A stretch of 64,000 bases of DNA from assembly GCF_001427795.1 (NCBI RefSeq), contig NZ_LMHJ01000001.1, forward strand, positions 667,773 through 731,772, written 5' to 3'. Shown here piece after piece: positions 1 to 8,409 of this stretch. Origin of the DNA: Nocardioides sp. Root682 (GTDB taxonomy: Bacteria > Actinomycetota > Actinomycetes > Propionibacteriales > Nocardioidaceae). The translations under genes were made by a program, and so were the position numbers. Each line of letters opens with the position of its first letter. Position 1 is the stretch's first letter. The notes under the pieces were generated by a model that was not told the origin of the DNA, searched no databases, and saw only the letters and a program-made list of their open reading frames with translations.

Positions 1-748
1 CCTGCTCGAACTCGCTGGCAGCGATGTCGAGCGAGATGGCGAGGTCGATGCCCGGCACCAGGCCGGTGGCGGCGATCCCCTCGGTCAGCAGCTCGAGCGC
101 CTGCTCGTTGCGGTCGACGGCGGGCCAGTGCCCGCCCTCGTCGGCGACGCCGAGCACAGGGCCGCGCTTCCGGAACAGCGCTCCCACGCTGAGGTACACC
201 TCGGCGATCTGCTCGAGTGCGTCGTCGATCCGGGTAGCGGAGATCGGCACCACCATGAAGTCCTGCAGGTCGACCCGGCGGGCCGCGTGCGCGCCGCCGC
301 CGATGATCTGCACCTGGGGCCGGGGAATCCGGACGGGTTGAGGATCAAGGTGCCGCCAGGTCGGGAGACCGACGGATGCGGCAGCGGCGTGCAGGACCGC
401 CAGCGACGTCGCGACGGTCGCGTTGCCGCCGAGGACGCTCCGCGTGGGCGAGGGATCGAGGTCGTCGAGCAGCTGGTCGATTCCTGACTGGTCGGCCACG
501 TCGAGCCCGAGCAGCTTGGGCGTGATCGCGTCCTTGACGTTCGCCACGGCCGTCCGGACGTCGAGGCCCCCGAGCCGGGTGCCCCCGTCCCGAAGGTCGG
601 TCGCCTCGCCGCTGCCCATGGAGGCACCGGCCGGTGCGATCGCGCGACCCCGCGCGCCCGATGCCGTGGTGATCTCGACCTCGACGGTGGGCCGGCCACG
701 GGAGTCCCACACGCGCCGCGCCCGGACCTCGGTGATGACGTCGGTCAT
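1..748 (-). CDS. Divergent enolase paralogue (C-terminus outside window)
   Basis: The visible 249 N-terminal residues carry the enolase layout: DSRGRPTVEVE near residue 15, the mobile loop APAGASMGSGEA (38-49), GGGAHAARRVDLQDFM (150-165), DEGGHWP (203-209) and SLDIAASEF (239-247). These correspond to the substrate loop, the catalytic His, the metal/acid region and the first metal Asp of 2-phosphoglycerate hydratase. It departs from housekeeping enolase: QEFM has become QDFM (Asp163), the loop Ser before Gly-Ala-Ser is Ala, and the loop Arg/Lys is Gly. The ATG overlaps the stop of the upstream kinase gene (ATGA, 745-748), so it belongs to the sugar-acid operon. I infer a pathway-dedicated enolase acting on 2-phosphoglycerate or a close analogue; the last third, with the catalytic Lys, is not visible. 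Confidence 0.85.
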   Translation of the reverse strand, partial: MTDVITEVRARRVWDSRGRPTVEVEITTASGARGRAIAPAGASMGSGEATDLRDGGTRLGGLDVRTAVANVKDAITPKLLGLDVADQSGIDQLLDDLDPSPTRSVLGGNATVATSLAVLHAAAASVGLPTWRHLDPQPVRIPRPQVQIIGGGAHAARRVDLQDFMVVPISATRIDDALEQIAEVYLSVGALFRKRGPVLGVADEGGHWPAVDRNEQALELLTEGIAATGLVPGIDLAISLDIAASEFEQ

Positions 749-1764
749 GCCAGCGCCTCCGTCCAGTCGTGGAGCAGTTCGGAGAGGCCACGAGGACTCT
801 CCACGAGCCGTGGGACGGTGAACCGGCGCACGACGGTACGGCTGTCCGCGTCGAGGTACTCGACGGGCGAACGGCCGTCGACCCGGGCCAGCAGCAGGGC
901 CGGGAGGAGGGCGGCCACCCGCGACTCGAGCTGGGTCCTGTCCTCCCACGTCACGTGGTCGACGTACGCCTCGAAGAGGGCCTCGACCGCGGCAGCGTGG
1001 ACGCCGGGATCGTGGCCGGCGAGCAGGCTCTTGAGCAGCAGGTGGTTGATGCAGAACGCGACGTCGAAGGCCGGGTCGCCCCACCAGGCCGTCTCGGCGT
1101 CGAGGAAGACCGGGCCGTCAGGACCGAGCAGGATGTTCTTCGGGCTGACGTCTCCGTGCACCAGCGCGAACTTGCTGGACATTGTGCGATCGACCACGGC
1201 GCGGATCGAGTCGCCGAGGCGCGGGTAGCGCTGGGCCACCCGCTCGAAGTACGGCTCGACACGCAGCGGGACGAAGAGGTGGTCGGTCGCGAACTCGTCG
1301 GCCAGACCTGCTTCCAGCGACGTGAGCCGGTGGATCTGGCCCAGTCGGTCACCCACGGCTGCGGCGACGGCCACGTCCATCCGCCCGGCGAGGAGCTCGT
1401 CCTTCCAGAGGAGGTGCTCCTCCGGGGCGAGGTAGGACAGAGCGAGCAGGTGGCGGTCGTCGTCGTACGCCAGCACCTCGGGGCACGAACCGGGGACAAG
1501 GCGGCCGATGGTGCGCAGCCAATGGGCTTCCGAACGGCTGCGCTCGACGGGGGCCTGCCAGTCGTCGGTGACGCGCAGCTCGGCCAGGGGCGACTTGACG
1601 ACCCACCGCGTCGCGCCGTCCCGGACGAGCCAGATGTCCGAGGAGACCCCGCCCCCCAGCGGCTCCACCGAGAGGTCCGTGGCCGCGTCCGTCAGTCCGC
1701 TGACGACCAGGAACTCGATCACGTCGGCCGGGGCCATCGCGGTCGTCGGGACCACGGCACTCAC
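745..1764 (-). CDS. APH-fold small-molecule kinase
   Basis: A 339-residue protein of the aminoglycoside phosphotransferase/choline kinase fold. Visible signatures are the N-lobe Lys in WVVKSPLAEL, the catalytic loop HGDVSPKNILL and the metal-binding FLDAETAWWGDP. The GTG start at 1764 overlaps the stop of the FAH gene (GTGA), and its own stop overlaps the enolase start, so the three genes are translationally coupled. Family members phosphorylate hydroxyl groups of sugars, choline, amino alcohols or antibiotics. Sitting between an FAH hydrolase and an enolase, it most plausibly phosphorylates a product of sugar-acid cleavage such as glycerate; that is inference. Antibiotic resistance is unlikely in this setting. 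Confidence 0.85.
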   Translation of the reverse strand: MSAVVPTTAMAPADVIEFLVVSGLTDAATDLSVEPLGGGVSSDIWLVRDGATRWVVKSPLAELRVTDDWQAPVERSRSEAHWLRTIGRLVPGSCPEVLAYDDDRHLLALSYLAPEEHLLWKDELLAGRMDVAVAAAVGDRLGQIHRLTSLEAGLADEFATDHLFVPLRVEPYFERVAQRYPRLGDSIRAVVDRTMSSKFALVHGDVSPKNILLGPDGPVFLDAETAWWGDPAFDVAFCINHLLLKSLLAGHDPGVHAAAVEALFEAYVDHVTWEDRTQLESRVAALLPALLLARVDGRSPVEYLDADSRTVVRRFTVPRLVESPRGLSELLHDWTEALA

Positions 1765-2648
1765 GCGAGCAGCGCGATCGGGTCGAAGGGGACCTCCGGC
1801 GCGCGGCACAGGTGCTGCATCTCGCCGACCCCTTCGACGTACGTCGTGACCTCGTCGCCGTCGACGAGGTAGCGCGGCGGCTGCAGCCCCAGGCCGACAC
1901 CTGACGGCGTGCCGGTCAGGATCACGTCGCCGGGGCGCAGCGTCACGATGTGGGAGAGGTAGGACACGATCTGCGGAACCGTGAACACCAGGTCCGCGGT
2001 GCTGCTCTTCTGCACCGACTCACCGTTGAGCCGGGTCTCCAGGACGATGTCGTCCGGGTTGTCGAACTCGTCGACGGTCGTCAGGACGGGGCCCAGCGGC
2101 GTGAATCCTTCGAAGGACTTCCCCAGGCTGAACTGTGGCTTGGCGCCACCGAGGAGCTGGACGTCGCGAGCCGAGAAGTCCTGCGAACCGGTCACACCGG
2201 CCACGTGCCTCCAGGCCTCGGCCTGGGAGATCCGGCGGGCGGTCCGACCGATCACCACCGCGACCTCGACCTCCCAGTCGACCTGGTCGGTGGGCAGCTC
2301 GAGGACACCATGGGGCGCCGCCACGGAGCTCGGGAACTTGGTGAACACGAGCGGGACCTCGGGAATCGGCAGGCCTGCCTCGATCGCGTGCTCGCGATAA
2401 TTCAGGCCCACTGCGAACACCTGTCCGGGCCGCGGGACGACGGCCTCGAGCGCCGCCCCCAAGGGCCCCGGCGCGGGGACTGTCGCGACGGCCGCTGCGT
2501 CGCTGGCCGCCCAGGCGCTGAAGGCGTCCCAGACCGGGAACAGGGCCTGCACGTCGGGGCTGAATTCGCCGGCGCTCGCCTCCTCGACGTCGACGATGCC
2601 CGTCTCGAACATGAGGGTCGCCCGACCCTGCAGATTTGCCAGTCTCAT
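1761..2648 (-). CDS. FAH-family diketo-acid hydrolase
   Basis: A 295-residue fumarylacetoacetate hydrolase family protein. The hallmark blocks are GLNYREHAIEAG, VDWEVEVAVVIG (acidic metal ligands), QDFSARD, GKSFEGFTPLGP and ILTGTPSGVG. Members cleave C-C bonds of 2,4-diketo acids, including 2,4-diketo-3-deoxy-L-fuconate and -rhamnonate, giving pyruvate plus a hydroxy acid; others are decarboxylases or isomerases. The gene follows an SDR that resembles 2-keto-3-deoxy-L-fuconate dehydrogenase by 55 bases and is coupled to the kinase gene by a GTGA overlap. That order fits the last, hydrolytic step of a non-phosphorylative sugar-acid pathway. The exact substrate cannot be read from the sequence. 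Confidence 0.85.
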   Translation of the reverse strand: MRLANLQGRATLMFETGIVDVEEASAGEFSPDVQALFPVWDAFSAWAASDAAAVATVPAPGPLGAALEAVVPRPGQVFAVGLNYREHAIEAGLPIPEVPLVFTKFPSSVAAPHGVLELPTDQVDWEVEVAVVIGRTARRISQAEAWRHVAGVTGSQDFSARDVQLLGGAKPQFSLGKSFEGFTPLGPVLTTVDEFDNPDDIVLETRLNGESVQKSSTADLVFTVPQIVSYLSHIVTLRPGDVILTGTPSGVGLGLQPPRYLVDGDEVTTYVEGVGEMQHLCRAPEVPFDPIALLA

Positions 2649-2703
2649 GGTGTCTCTCTCGGTCTTCGTGTCTGGTGCTGTGGTTCGGTCGGGATCGCTG
2701 GGA

Positions 2704-3468
2704 TCAGCCGGCGGTGATGCCGCCGTCGATCACCAGATCGGTGCCGGTGATGAACGCTGCTGCGTCGCTGGCGAGGTAGATCGCGGCTTCAGCGACCTCT
2801 CCCGGGGCGCCGAGACGGCCCATCGGCTGCCTGCCGACCAGCTGTTGGCGTCGAGCAACAGGGTCCTCGGCCTCGTCGATCAGTCGACCGACCCAGGGCG
2901 AGTCGACCGTGCCGGGACAGATCGTGTTGCAACGGATGCCTTCGGACGCCCACTGCACCGCGATCTGCTTGGTCAGGGCAATCACCGCACCCTTGCTGGC
3001 GCAGTACGCCGCCCGGTCCGGCAGCCCGATCAGGCCCGCTGCCGACGCGGTGTTGACGATCACGCCGTACCGGTTCTCGAGCATCGACGGCAGCAGGTGC
3101 TTGCACATCAGGTAGGTCCCGCGGACGTTGACGTTGAACACCCGGTCCCACTCGTCGACCTCGCACTCGAGCACGTTCTTCGTCGACCCGATGCCGGCGT
3201 TGTTGAACAACGTGTCGATGGGCCCGAGCTCCTTGACCCGCTCCAAGGACTCCGCGATCTGGGCCTCGTTGCTGACGTCCAGGCTCAGCCCCACGGCGCC
3301 GTTGGGAATGTCGTCGATGCGCAGGTCGACGGCAATGACCTCCGCTCCCCGAGCCAGGAGCTTCCGGGAGATGGCGAGCCCGATTCCGGAACCGGCACCC
3401 GTGACGAGGACTCGGCGACCCCGGAAGTCGCTGACGGTCTCCAACAGGTCGGTGGCCACAGCACTCAT
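2704..3468 (-). CDS. SDR dehydrogenase, 2-keto-3-deoxy-sugar-acid type
   Basis: A 254-residue classical SDR: TGAGSGIG near residue 23, NNAG, catalytic Ser and YCASK, and a C-terminal GTDLVIDGG. An Asp in AVDLRID after the second strand argues for NAD. Several stretches (VLECEVDEWD, CPGTVDSPWVGR, RQPMGRLGAPGEVAE) recall 2-keto-3-deoxy-L-fuconate dehydrogenase and its BDH2-like relatives, from memory. Such enzymes oxidise C4 of a 2-keto-3-deoxy aldonate to the 2,4-diketo acid, the substrate of FAH-type hydrolases like the next gene. The ATG at 3468 overlaps the stop of the mannonate dehydratase gene (ATGA), which supports consecutive steps. Substrate stereochemistry is unknown. Confidence 0.85.
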   Translation of the reverse strand: MSAVATDLLETVSDFRGRRVLVTGAGSGIGLAISRKLLARGAEVIAVDLRIDDIPNGAVGLSLDVSNEAQIAESLERVKELGPIDTLFNNAGIGSTKNVLECEVDEWDRVFNVNVRGTYLMCKHLLPSMLENRYGVIVNTASAAGLIGLPDRAAYCASKGAVIALTKQIAVQWASEGIRCNTICPGTVDSPWVGRLIDEAEDPVARRQQLVGRQPMGRLGAPGEVAEAAIYLASDAAAFITGTDLVIDGGITAG

Positions 3469-4535
3469 GGAAGGGTTCCTTCGCTCTCTCGGGTCGACGG
3501 GTGCCCGAAGGCCGCCTGCTCGACACCACGGATGTAGCCCAGCGCGAAGAGCCTGCCGAGCGTCTCGTAGCCGGGGTGGTCGTTCGACTCCCCGGCCATC
3601 GTCGGGACGTGATCGGGCCGCATCGGTCCGGCGAAACCGACGTCGGCGTAGGCCCGCATGCACTCCGGCATGTCCGTCTGTCCGTCGTCGTGGAAGGTCT
3701 CCACGAAGTCCTCCACGGTGCCCCGCACGTCGCGGAAGTGGACGAAACCGATCTGCTGGCCGCCGAGCTTCCTGATCAGGTCGGGCAGCGGGACCTCGCC
3801 GCTCACGACCTCGGGCATCAACGAGAAGTTGCCCTGGCACAGGGTGATCCCGTTGGCGGGAGAGGGCTGCAGCGCAAGCATCCGCTGGTACGCCGCCACT
3901 GAGCTCATGATGCGGGGCAGGTTGCGGTCCCAGCCCTGGGGCGGGTCGTCCGGGTGCAGCCCGAGCTGGACGCCAGCCTCCTCGGCGACCGGGACGACAG
4001 CCGCGAGGAAGTAGTCGAGAGCGGACCAGAGCTGGTCCTCGGTGACCTCACCGGGCTCCACGAGCGCCGATCGGGCCTGACCCACCGCCCGGTTGTAACC
4101 CGAGACCAGGGCGCCACCACGACTGGGAACGGCAGGATCCGTGCGACCCCAGCTGGCCTTGGCCATCCAGTTGTAGCAGAGCGTCGGGATGCCGAGCTGG
4201 CCCATCGCGCGGATCTGCGTGATGACCTGCGAGATCTCCTCGTCGCGGCCCGGCAGTCCCAACCGTGCGCAGTCCATCGGCGCGGTGTCCTCGTAGGCGA
4301 CGACGGTGAAGCCTGCGCGAGCGAAGGTCTCCTGGTTGTGCTGCAACGCGGGCAGGCTCCACGGGGCGTCGTCCCCGCTGGCGCTGCCGAAGTCCGTGCC
4401 ACCGACGGAGGCGAACATCCGCTGGTCCTGTTCGGCTCCGTTCAGCAGGGCGACGACGTTCTCGACGCCGCACTGACGCAGGAGCTGCCACCACGGCTCG
4501 GGCCGCGGCGGGAGCATCTCGCTGAGCTTGATCAC
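3465..4535 (-). CDS. uxuA: Mannonate dehydratase family protein
   Basis: A 356-residue UxuA-family protein, which dehydrates D-mannonate to 2-keto-3-deoxy-D-gluconate. Recognised blocks are GLHPDDPPQG, LCQGNFSLM, VHFRDVRGTV, FHDDGQTDMPE, MRPDHVPTMAGE and GRLFALGYIRGVEQAA, including the His, Cys, His and Asp residues expected to hold the divalent metal. The GTG start at 4535 gives the usual N-terminus; an internal ATG at 4517 is possible but would remove conserved residues. It is followed without a gap by the SDR gene and preceded 55 bases upstream by the ABC permease gene. The dehydratase could accept another hexonate, since the usual KDG kinase and aldolase partners are absent from the visible operon. 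Confidence 0.88.
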   Translation of the reverse strand: MIKLSEMLPPRPEPWWQLLRQCGVENVVALLNGAEQDQRMFASVGGTDFGSASGDDAPWSLPALQHNQETFARAGFTVVAYEDTAPMDCARLGLPGRDEEISQVITQIRAMGQLGIPTLCYNWMAKASWGRTDPAVPSRGGALVSGYNRAVGQARSALVEPGEVTEDQLWSALDYFLAAVVPVAEEAGVQLGLHPDDPPQGWDRNLPRIMSSVAAYQRMLALQPSPANGITLCQGNFSLMPEVVSGEVPLPDLIRKLGGQQIGFVHFRDVRGTVEDFVETFHDDGQTDMPECMRAYADVGFAGPMRPDHVPTMAGESNDHPGYETLGRLFALGYIRGVEQAAFGHPSTRESEGTLP

Positions 4536-4590
4536 GATTGCTTCTTCTCTCTCGGAGATTCTGGGGAGCGACGTCAGCGAGGGCGGTCGG

Positions 4591-5595
4591 CTACTCGAGC
4601 GACGACTTGCGGGTGCGCCAGACGTTGACCAGGACCGCGGCCAGGACGACCGCTCCGCGAACGACCTGCTGGGCATAGGGATTGACGCTGAGCAGCACCA
4701 TCCCGTTGAGCAGGGCCGCGATGAACAGCACACCCATCACGGTGCCGACGATCGATCCCTTGCCGCCGGACAGAGCCGCGCCACCGATGATCGTGGCCGC
4801 GATCGCGTCGAACTCGAGGCCGACAGCGATGGTGCTGTTGCCGGAGGCCAGCAGCGCGGTCTGCAGCAGTCCGGTGATGGCCGCGGTGATCGCCACGATC
4901 ATCATGACCAGGATCTTGACCCGACGGACGTTGATGCCCGACAGGCCCGCGGCCTTGGCGTTGCCGCCGACGGCGTAGATCGATCGACCGAAGACCGTCT
5001 TCTTGGAGATGATGATCAGCACCAGGAACGTGCCGGCGAGATAGAGCGCGGGCACCGGGATGCCCAGCACCCGGCCGTCGCCCCAGTAGAAGAACCGCTC
5101 CGAGTCGATGGGCAGCGGGAAGTTGTTGGTCAGCAGCTGCGCCAGGCCCTTGAGCGCCAGGTAGAGCGCCAGGGTGGCGATGAAGGTCGGCACGCCGAAG
5201 TAGGCGCGCATGGCACCGGCCCCGGCCCCGATGGCCGCTGCGGCCGCGATGACCAGCACGACGGCCACCGGCATGGGCACCCCGTGGTTCACCACGAAGA
5301 CGCCGAGCATCGACGACGACAGGGCCGCCATCGATCCCACCGAGATGTCGATCTCGCCGGACACGATCACCAGCGTCATGGCGAAGGCCACGATCCCGAA
5401 GAACGCGGCGTTCTGCAGGATGCTCAGCTGGTTGTCGGTGGTGAGGAAGTACGGCGACTTCAGCGACAGCACGACGTACAACAGGACCAGGACAGCCAGC
5501 AGGCCGATCCCGTCCCAGGCCTTCGCACGCTGGAACGCCGCGGCCAGCGGGGAGGTGGGCACCTTCTGCAGCACTTCTACGTCTGCAACGGCCAT
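4591..5595 (-). CDS. Sugar ABC transporter permease, RbsC type
   Basis: A 334-residue integral membrane protein of the ribose/xylose branched-chain permease family (BPD_transp_2). It has about eight to ten hydrophobic segments, the family blocks SGEIDISVGSMAALSS and GGAALSGGKGSIVGT, and the cytoplasmic loop GGNAKAAGLSGINVRRVK that contacts the ATPase. Its start lies one base from the stop of the ATP-binding gene, so the two are co-translated. A single permease gene implies a homodimeric channel. With the periplasmic-type binding lipoprotein it imports the monosaccharide or sugar acid used by the downstream enzymes. Confidence 0.93.
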   Translation of the reverse strand: MAVADVEVLQKVPTSPLAAAFQRAKAWDGIGLLAVLVLLYVVLSLKSPYFLTTDNQLSILQNAAFFGIVAFAMTLVIVSGEIDISVGSMAALSSSMLGVFVVNHGVPMPVAVVLVIAAAAAIGAGAGAMRAYFGVPTFIATLALYLALKGLAQLLTNNFPLPIDSERFFYWGDGRVLGIPVPALYLAGTFLVLIIISKKTVFGRSIYAVGGNAKAAGLSGINVRRVKILVMMIVAITAAITGLLQTALLASGNSTIAVGLEFDAIAATIIGGAALSGGKGSIVGTVMGVLFIAALLNGMVLLSVNPYAQQVVRGAVVLAAVLVNVWRTRKSSLE

Positions 5596-5596
5596 T

Positions 5597-7096
5597 TCAA
5601 TCAGCTTCCTTCATGGTCAGGGCGAGAATCCGCTCGGCGCTCACCTGTTCACCGGCGAGGACCTCACAGCTCCGGCCGGCGCGGAGGACGATGACGCGGT
5701 CGCAGACCAGCGGCATCTCCTCGAGTTCGGAGGAGACGAAGATGGAGGAGTGGCCCGAGAGCGCGAGCTCGCGGATCAAGCCGTAGATCTGGGTCTTGGC
5801 ATGCACGTCGATGCCTCGGGTCGGCTCGTCGAGCAGCAGCACCTGCATCTCGGCGGCGAGCGCGCGACCGATGACGGCCTTCTGCTGGTTGCCGCCCGAC
5901 AGGGTGCCGACTTCCTGAGCCGGTGACGAGGTGCGGATCGCGAGCTGGTCGATGGTCGCGGCCTGCAGCCTCGCCTCGGCTCGGCTCCGCAGCCAGAACT
6001 TCGGAAGGACCCGTCCCCGGGCCGTCAGCACGACGTTCTCGCCGACCCCGAGCGCGGGCACGATGCCTGCGTGCTTGCGGTCCTCGGAGGTCATCGCAAC
6101 GCGCTGGGCCAGCATCTTGCGCGGCTTGCGGCGCCGGATCGACTTGCCGCCAACGAGCACCTCGCCGCTGACGTCGTGGCGCAGTCCGAAGATGGCTTCG
6201 AGGAGCTCGGTCCGACCCGATCCGAGGAAGCCGGCGATGCCGAGCACCTCGCCCTGGTGGAGGTCGAAGCTGACGTCGTTGAGGATGCCGTCGACGGCCA
6301 GGCTCCTGACGGACAGCGCCACGGGCGCGCTGCTCCGGTCGTGGAAGGTCGCGGCCTCCACCTCGGTGGCCTCGCCGGCGATCAGGGCGGCAACCCGTTC
6401 GGGGTTCGCCTCCTCGATGCCGAGGGTGGCGACCTCGCGGCCGTCGCGCATGATCGTCATCCGGTCCGCGACCTGGGGGATCTCCTTCATCCGGTGCGAG
6501 ACGTAGATGACGGTGACGCCCGTGGCGGCGAGGCGCCGGATCAGCGCGAGCAGGACGTCGACCTCGGTCGCGTTCAGGGCGCTGGTTGGCTCGTCGAGGA
6601 TGAGTACGTCGGGGTCGTCAACCAGTGCCTTGGCGATCTCGACCATCTGCTGCTGGGCGATCGGAAGACTGCCGACCAGCTGCCAGGACGGGAGATCGAC
6701 GCCCAGCATGTCGAGGGCGCGTTGCGCCTCGGCCTGGAGCCGCTCCTGGTTGATGAAGCCGTTGCGGGCCGGCCAGCGGCCCATCGTGATGTTCTCGGCC
6801 ACGGTCAGCCCCGGGACCAGGCTGAATTCCTGGTGCACCACCGAGATGCCACCGGCCCGGGCCGCACCCGGCCCGTCCCAGTGGACTTCCTGGCCGCTGA
6901 GGCGGATCGTGCCGTCGTCGGGCTGCACGGAGCCCGAGATCAGGTTGACCAAGGTCGACTTGCCGGCGCCGTTCTTGCCCAGCAGCGCGCGGACCTCGCC
7001 GCGCTGCAGGGTGAAGTCGACGTCGATCAACGCCTTCACCGGGCCGTAGCTCTTGCTCAGGTTGCTGCAGTCGAGCACCGGGACAGCGGCGTCCAT
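5597..7096 (-). CDS. Sugar ABC transporter ATP-binding protein, RbsA type (double ATPase)
   Basis: A 499-residue protein with two fused nucleotide-binding domains. The first has Walker A GKNGAGKST, the ABC signature region LPIAQQQMVEIAKAL and Walker B VLILDEPTSAL. The second has the relaxed Walker A GFLGSGRTEL, signature LSGGNQQKAVIGRAL and Walker B LLLDEPTRGID. This asymmetry is usual in the RbsA/XylG/MglA family, where one site does most hydrolysis. It energises the RbsC-like permease encoded one base downstream. A hairpin lies in the 116-base gap separating it from the binding-protein gene. Confidence 0.94.
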   Translation of the reverse strand: MDAAVPVLDCSNLSKSYGPVKALIDVDFTLQRGEVRALLGKNGAGKSTLVNLISGSVQPDDGTIRLSGQEVHWDGPGAARAGGISVVHQEFSLVPGLTVAENITMGRWPARNGFINQERLQAEAQRALDMLGVDLPSWQLVGSLPIAQQQMVEIAKALVDDPDVLILDEPTSALNATEVDVLLALIRRLAATGVTVIYVSHRMKEIPQVADRMTIMRDGREVATLGIEEANPERVAALIAGEATEVEAATFHDRSSAPVALSVRSLAVDGILNDVSFDLHQGEVLGIAGFLGSGRTELLEAIFGLRHDVSGEVLVGGKSIRRRKPRKMLAQRVAMTSEDRKHAGIVPALGVGENVVLTARGRVLPKFWLRSRAEARLQAATIDQLAIRTSSPAQEVGTLSGGNQQKAVIGRALAAEMQVLLLDEPTRGIDVHAKTQIYGLIRELALSGHSSIFVSSELEEMPLVCDRVIVLRAGRSCEVLAGEQVSAERILALTMKEAD

Positions 7097-7161
7097 GGGG
7101 TCACCTCGATTCGACGTTGTGGGGGGCGGTTCGGACTGGTCTGGTCAGGAAGGCGAGAGGA

Positions 7162-7194
7162 GGCGGTGCCACCGGTGGGGTCGGCGGCACCGCC
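7162..7194 (-). terminator. Intercistronic hairpin after binding-protein gene
   Basis: A perfect 9-base inverted repeat (GGCGGTGCC at 7162-7170 with GGCACCGCC at 7186-7194, 15-base loop) sits in the 116-base gap between the binding protein and its ATPase. There is no T-run. This position is typical of partial terminators or 3' stabilising hairpins that keep binding protein in excess over the membrane parts. Confidence 0.5.
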
Positions 7195-7212
7195 CGCTCC
7201 TGCCGTCCGGTA

Positions 7213-8235
7213 CTACTTGGACGCGGCGATGAAGTCGTTGACGCCGGCCGCGTTCGCGCGGTCGTACACGATGCCGGGCAGCTCGACCGCGAACGGGTCG
7301 TTCTTGTCACCGGCGATGGCCTTCTTGGCCATCTCGTAGGCACCCTCGGCAGTCTTGATCGGGTCCTGGCCGGTGGTGACCTGGAGGATGCCGTCAGCGT
7401 CGAGCAGCATCTCGGCGAGCTGGACGGAGATGTCGGTGCCGTAAACCGGGATCTTCGACCCGGCCTGCTTGACGCCGACGGTGGCGCCCACGGTGCCACC
7501 CTCGTTCGAGGCCCAGATCAGGTCCACGTCGCTGTTGGCGGTGAGGATGTCGGCGGTGACCGCGGTGGACTTGTCGGCCAGGTAGGCCTCCTGGTCCGTG
7601 ACGTAGTCGGCCTCGATGCCGGCGTCCTCGAGGGCCTTCTTGAAGCCCGCCTTGCGCAGCTTGCACGCCGAGGCGATGTCGCAGTTGAGGATGGCGATCT
7701 TCGCCTTGCCGCCGAGCTTCTCGTTGATGTAGGTGGCGGCGGCCTCACCGGTGCCGGTACCGAGCGCGGTGTTGTCGGACTGGATGACACCCGAGGAGTT
7801 CTCCGGCTCCAGGGCGGCGTCGGTGCAGTTGCCGTAGCAGATCAGCGTGATGCCGGCCTTCTGGATGGCCTGCATGGTCGCGATCGAGGCGTCGCCACCG
7901 GTCGGCTGCATGAGGATCGCGTCGACCTTGCTCTGGATCATGTTCTGCGCGACCTGCGACTCGGTCGCGGGGTCGTTGTTCGAGAGGCCGGTCGTGACCG
8001 AGCCACCGTCCGCCTTGACCGCGGCTTCGAGACCAGTCTGGATGCCCTGGTAGTAGGTGTCGCCCTGGAGCATGATCAGGCCGATCTTGAGGTTCGTGCC
8101 CTCGGCCTTGTCCTTGTCGGACGCCACGTCGGCGTCGGAACAGGCCGTGAGGGACAGGGCGAGCAGCGACGCGCTCACAAGGAGTGCGGGGCGACGCCAG
8201 GCTGCCGCCGCGCCGCGGATGTTGGGTCGAAGCAT
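7213..8235 (-). CDS. Sugar-binding lipoprotein of ABC transporter, RbsB-like
   Basis: A 340-residue substrate-binding protein of the periplasmic-binding-protein type I (RbsB/BMP-like) class. The N-terminus is a lipoprotein signal ending in the lipobox LTAC, so Cys32 should be lipidated and the protein held on the outer face of the membrane. The mature part begins with NLKIGLIMLQGDTYYQGIQTG, typical of the ligand-binding fold. First gene of the transporter operon, transcribed divergently from the IclR regulator. Two copies of the probable IclR operator lie upstream (8274-8288 and 8338-8352), so sugar-dependent induction is likely. The ligand is not predictable beyond a monosaccharide or sugar acid. 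Confidence 0.92.
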   Translation of the reverse strand: MLRPNIRGAAAAWRRPALLVSASLLALSLTACSDADVASDKDKAEGTNLKIGLIMLQGDTYYQGIQTGLEAAVKADGGSVTTGLSNNDPATESQVAQNMIQSKVDAILMQPTGGDASIATMQAIQKAGITLICYGNCTDAALEPENSSGVIQSDNTALGTGTGEAAATYINEKLGGKAKIAILNCDIASACKLRKAGFKKALEDAGIEADYVTDQEAYLADKSTAVTADILTANSDVDLIWASNEGGTVGATVGVKQAGSKIPVYGTDISVQLAEMLLDADGILQVTTGQDPIKTAEGAYEMAKKAIAGDKNDPFAVELPGIVYDRANAAGVNDFIAASK

Positions 8236-8273
8236 TTTCTCTCCCTTTTCAAGGGCCCATTTGGGCCATTGCG

Positions 8274-8288
8274 TGCAACGTCGTTGCG
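8274..8288. promoter_or_regulatory. Probable IclR operator 1
   Basis: The sequence TGCAAC-GTC-GTTGCG is a near-perfect palindrome with a 3-base centre, 39 bases before the binding-protein start on the minus strand. The same 15-base pattern recurs at 8338-8352 and 12739-12753. Confidence 0.6.
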
Positions 8289-8337
8289 TTGTGTGAGACA
8301 GTGAAGCAAGTCACATCCGAGGCTGTCAAGCACTACA

Positions 8338-8352
8338 TGCAACAAAGTTTCA
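8338..8352. promoter_or_regulatory. Probable IclR operator 2
   Basis: TGCAAC-AAA-GTTTCA matches the 6-3-6 pattern of the other two sites with one mismatch in the right half. It lies 58 bases before the IclR start, suiting autoregulation. Confidence 0.5.
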
Positions 8353-8409
8353 TTCAGTGACGCCCGGTTGTGCGAGGATTGAATTCCCTCCAGCAAAGGA
8401 CGTGCAGGC

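Noticed and set aside
745..1764. Aminoglycoside resistance gene
   Set aside because: Only the kinase fold is shared; its coupling to FAH and enolase genes points to sugar-acid metabolism.
4528..5694. Long plus-strand frame opposite the ABC permease
   Set aside because: Composition is Asp/Arg/His/Gly-rich without domains, the usual high-GC antisense shadow; the minus strand has the clear permease.
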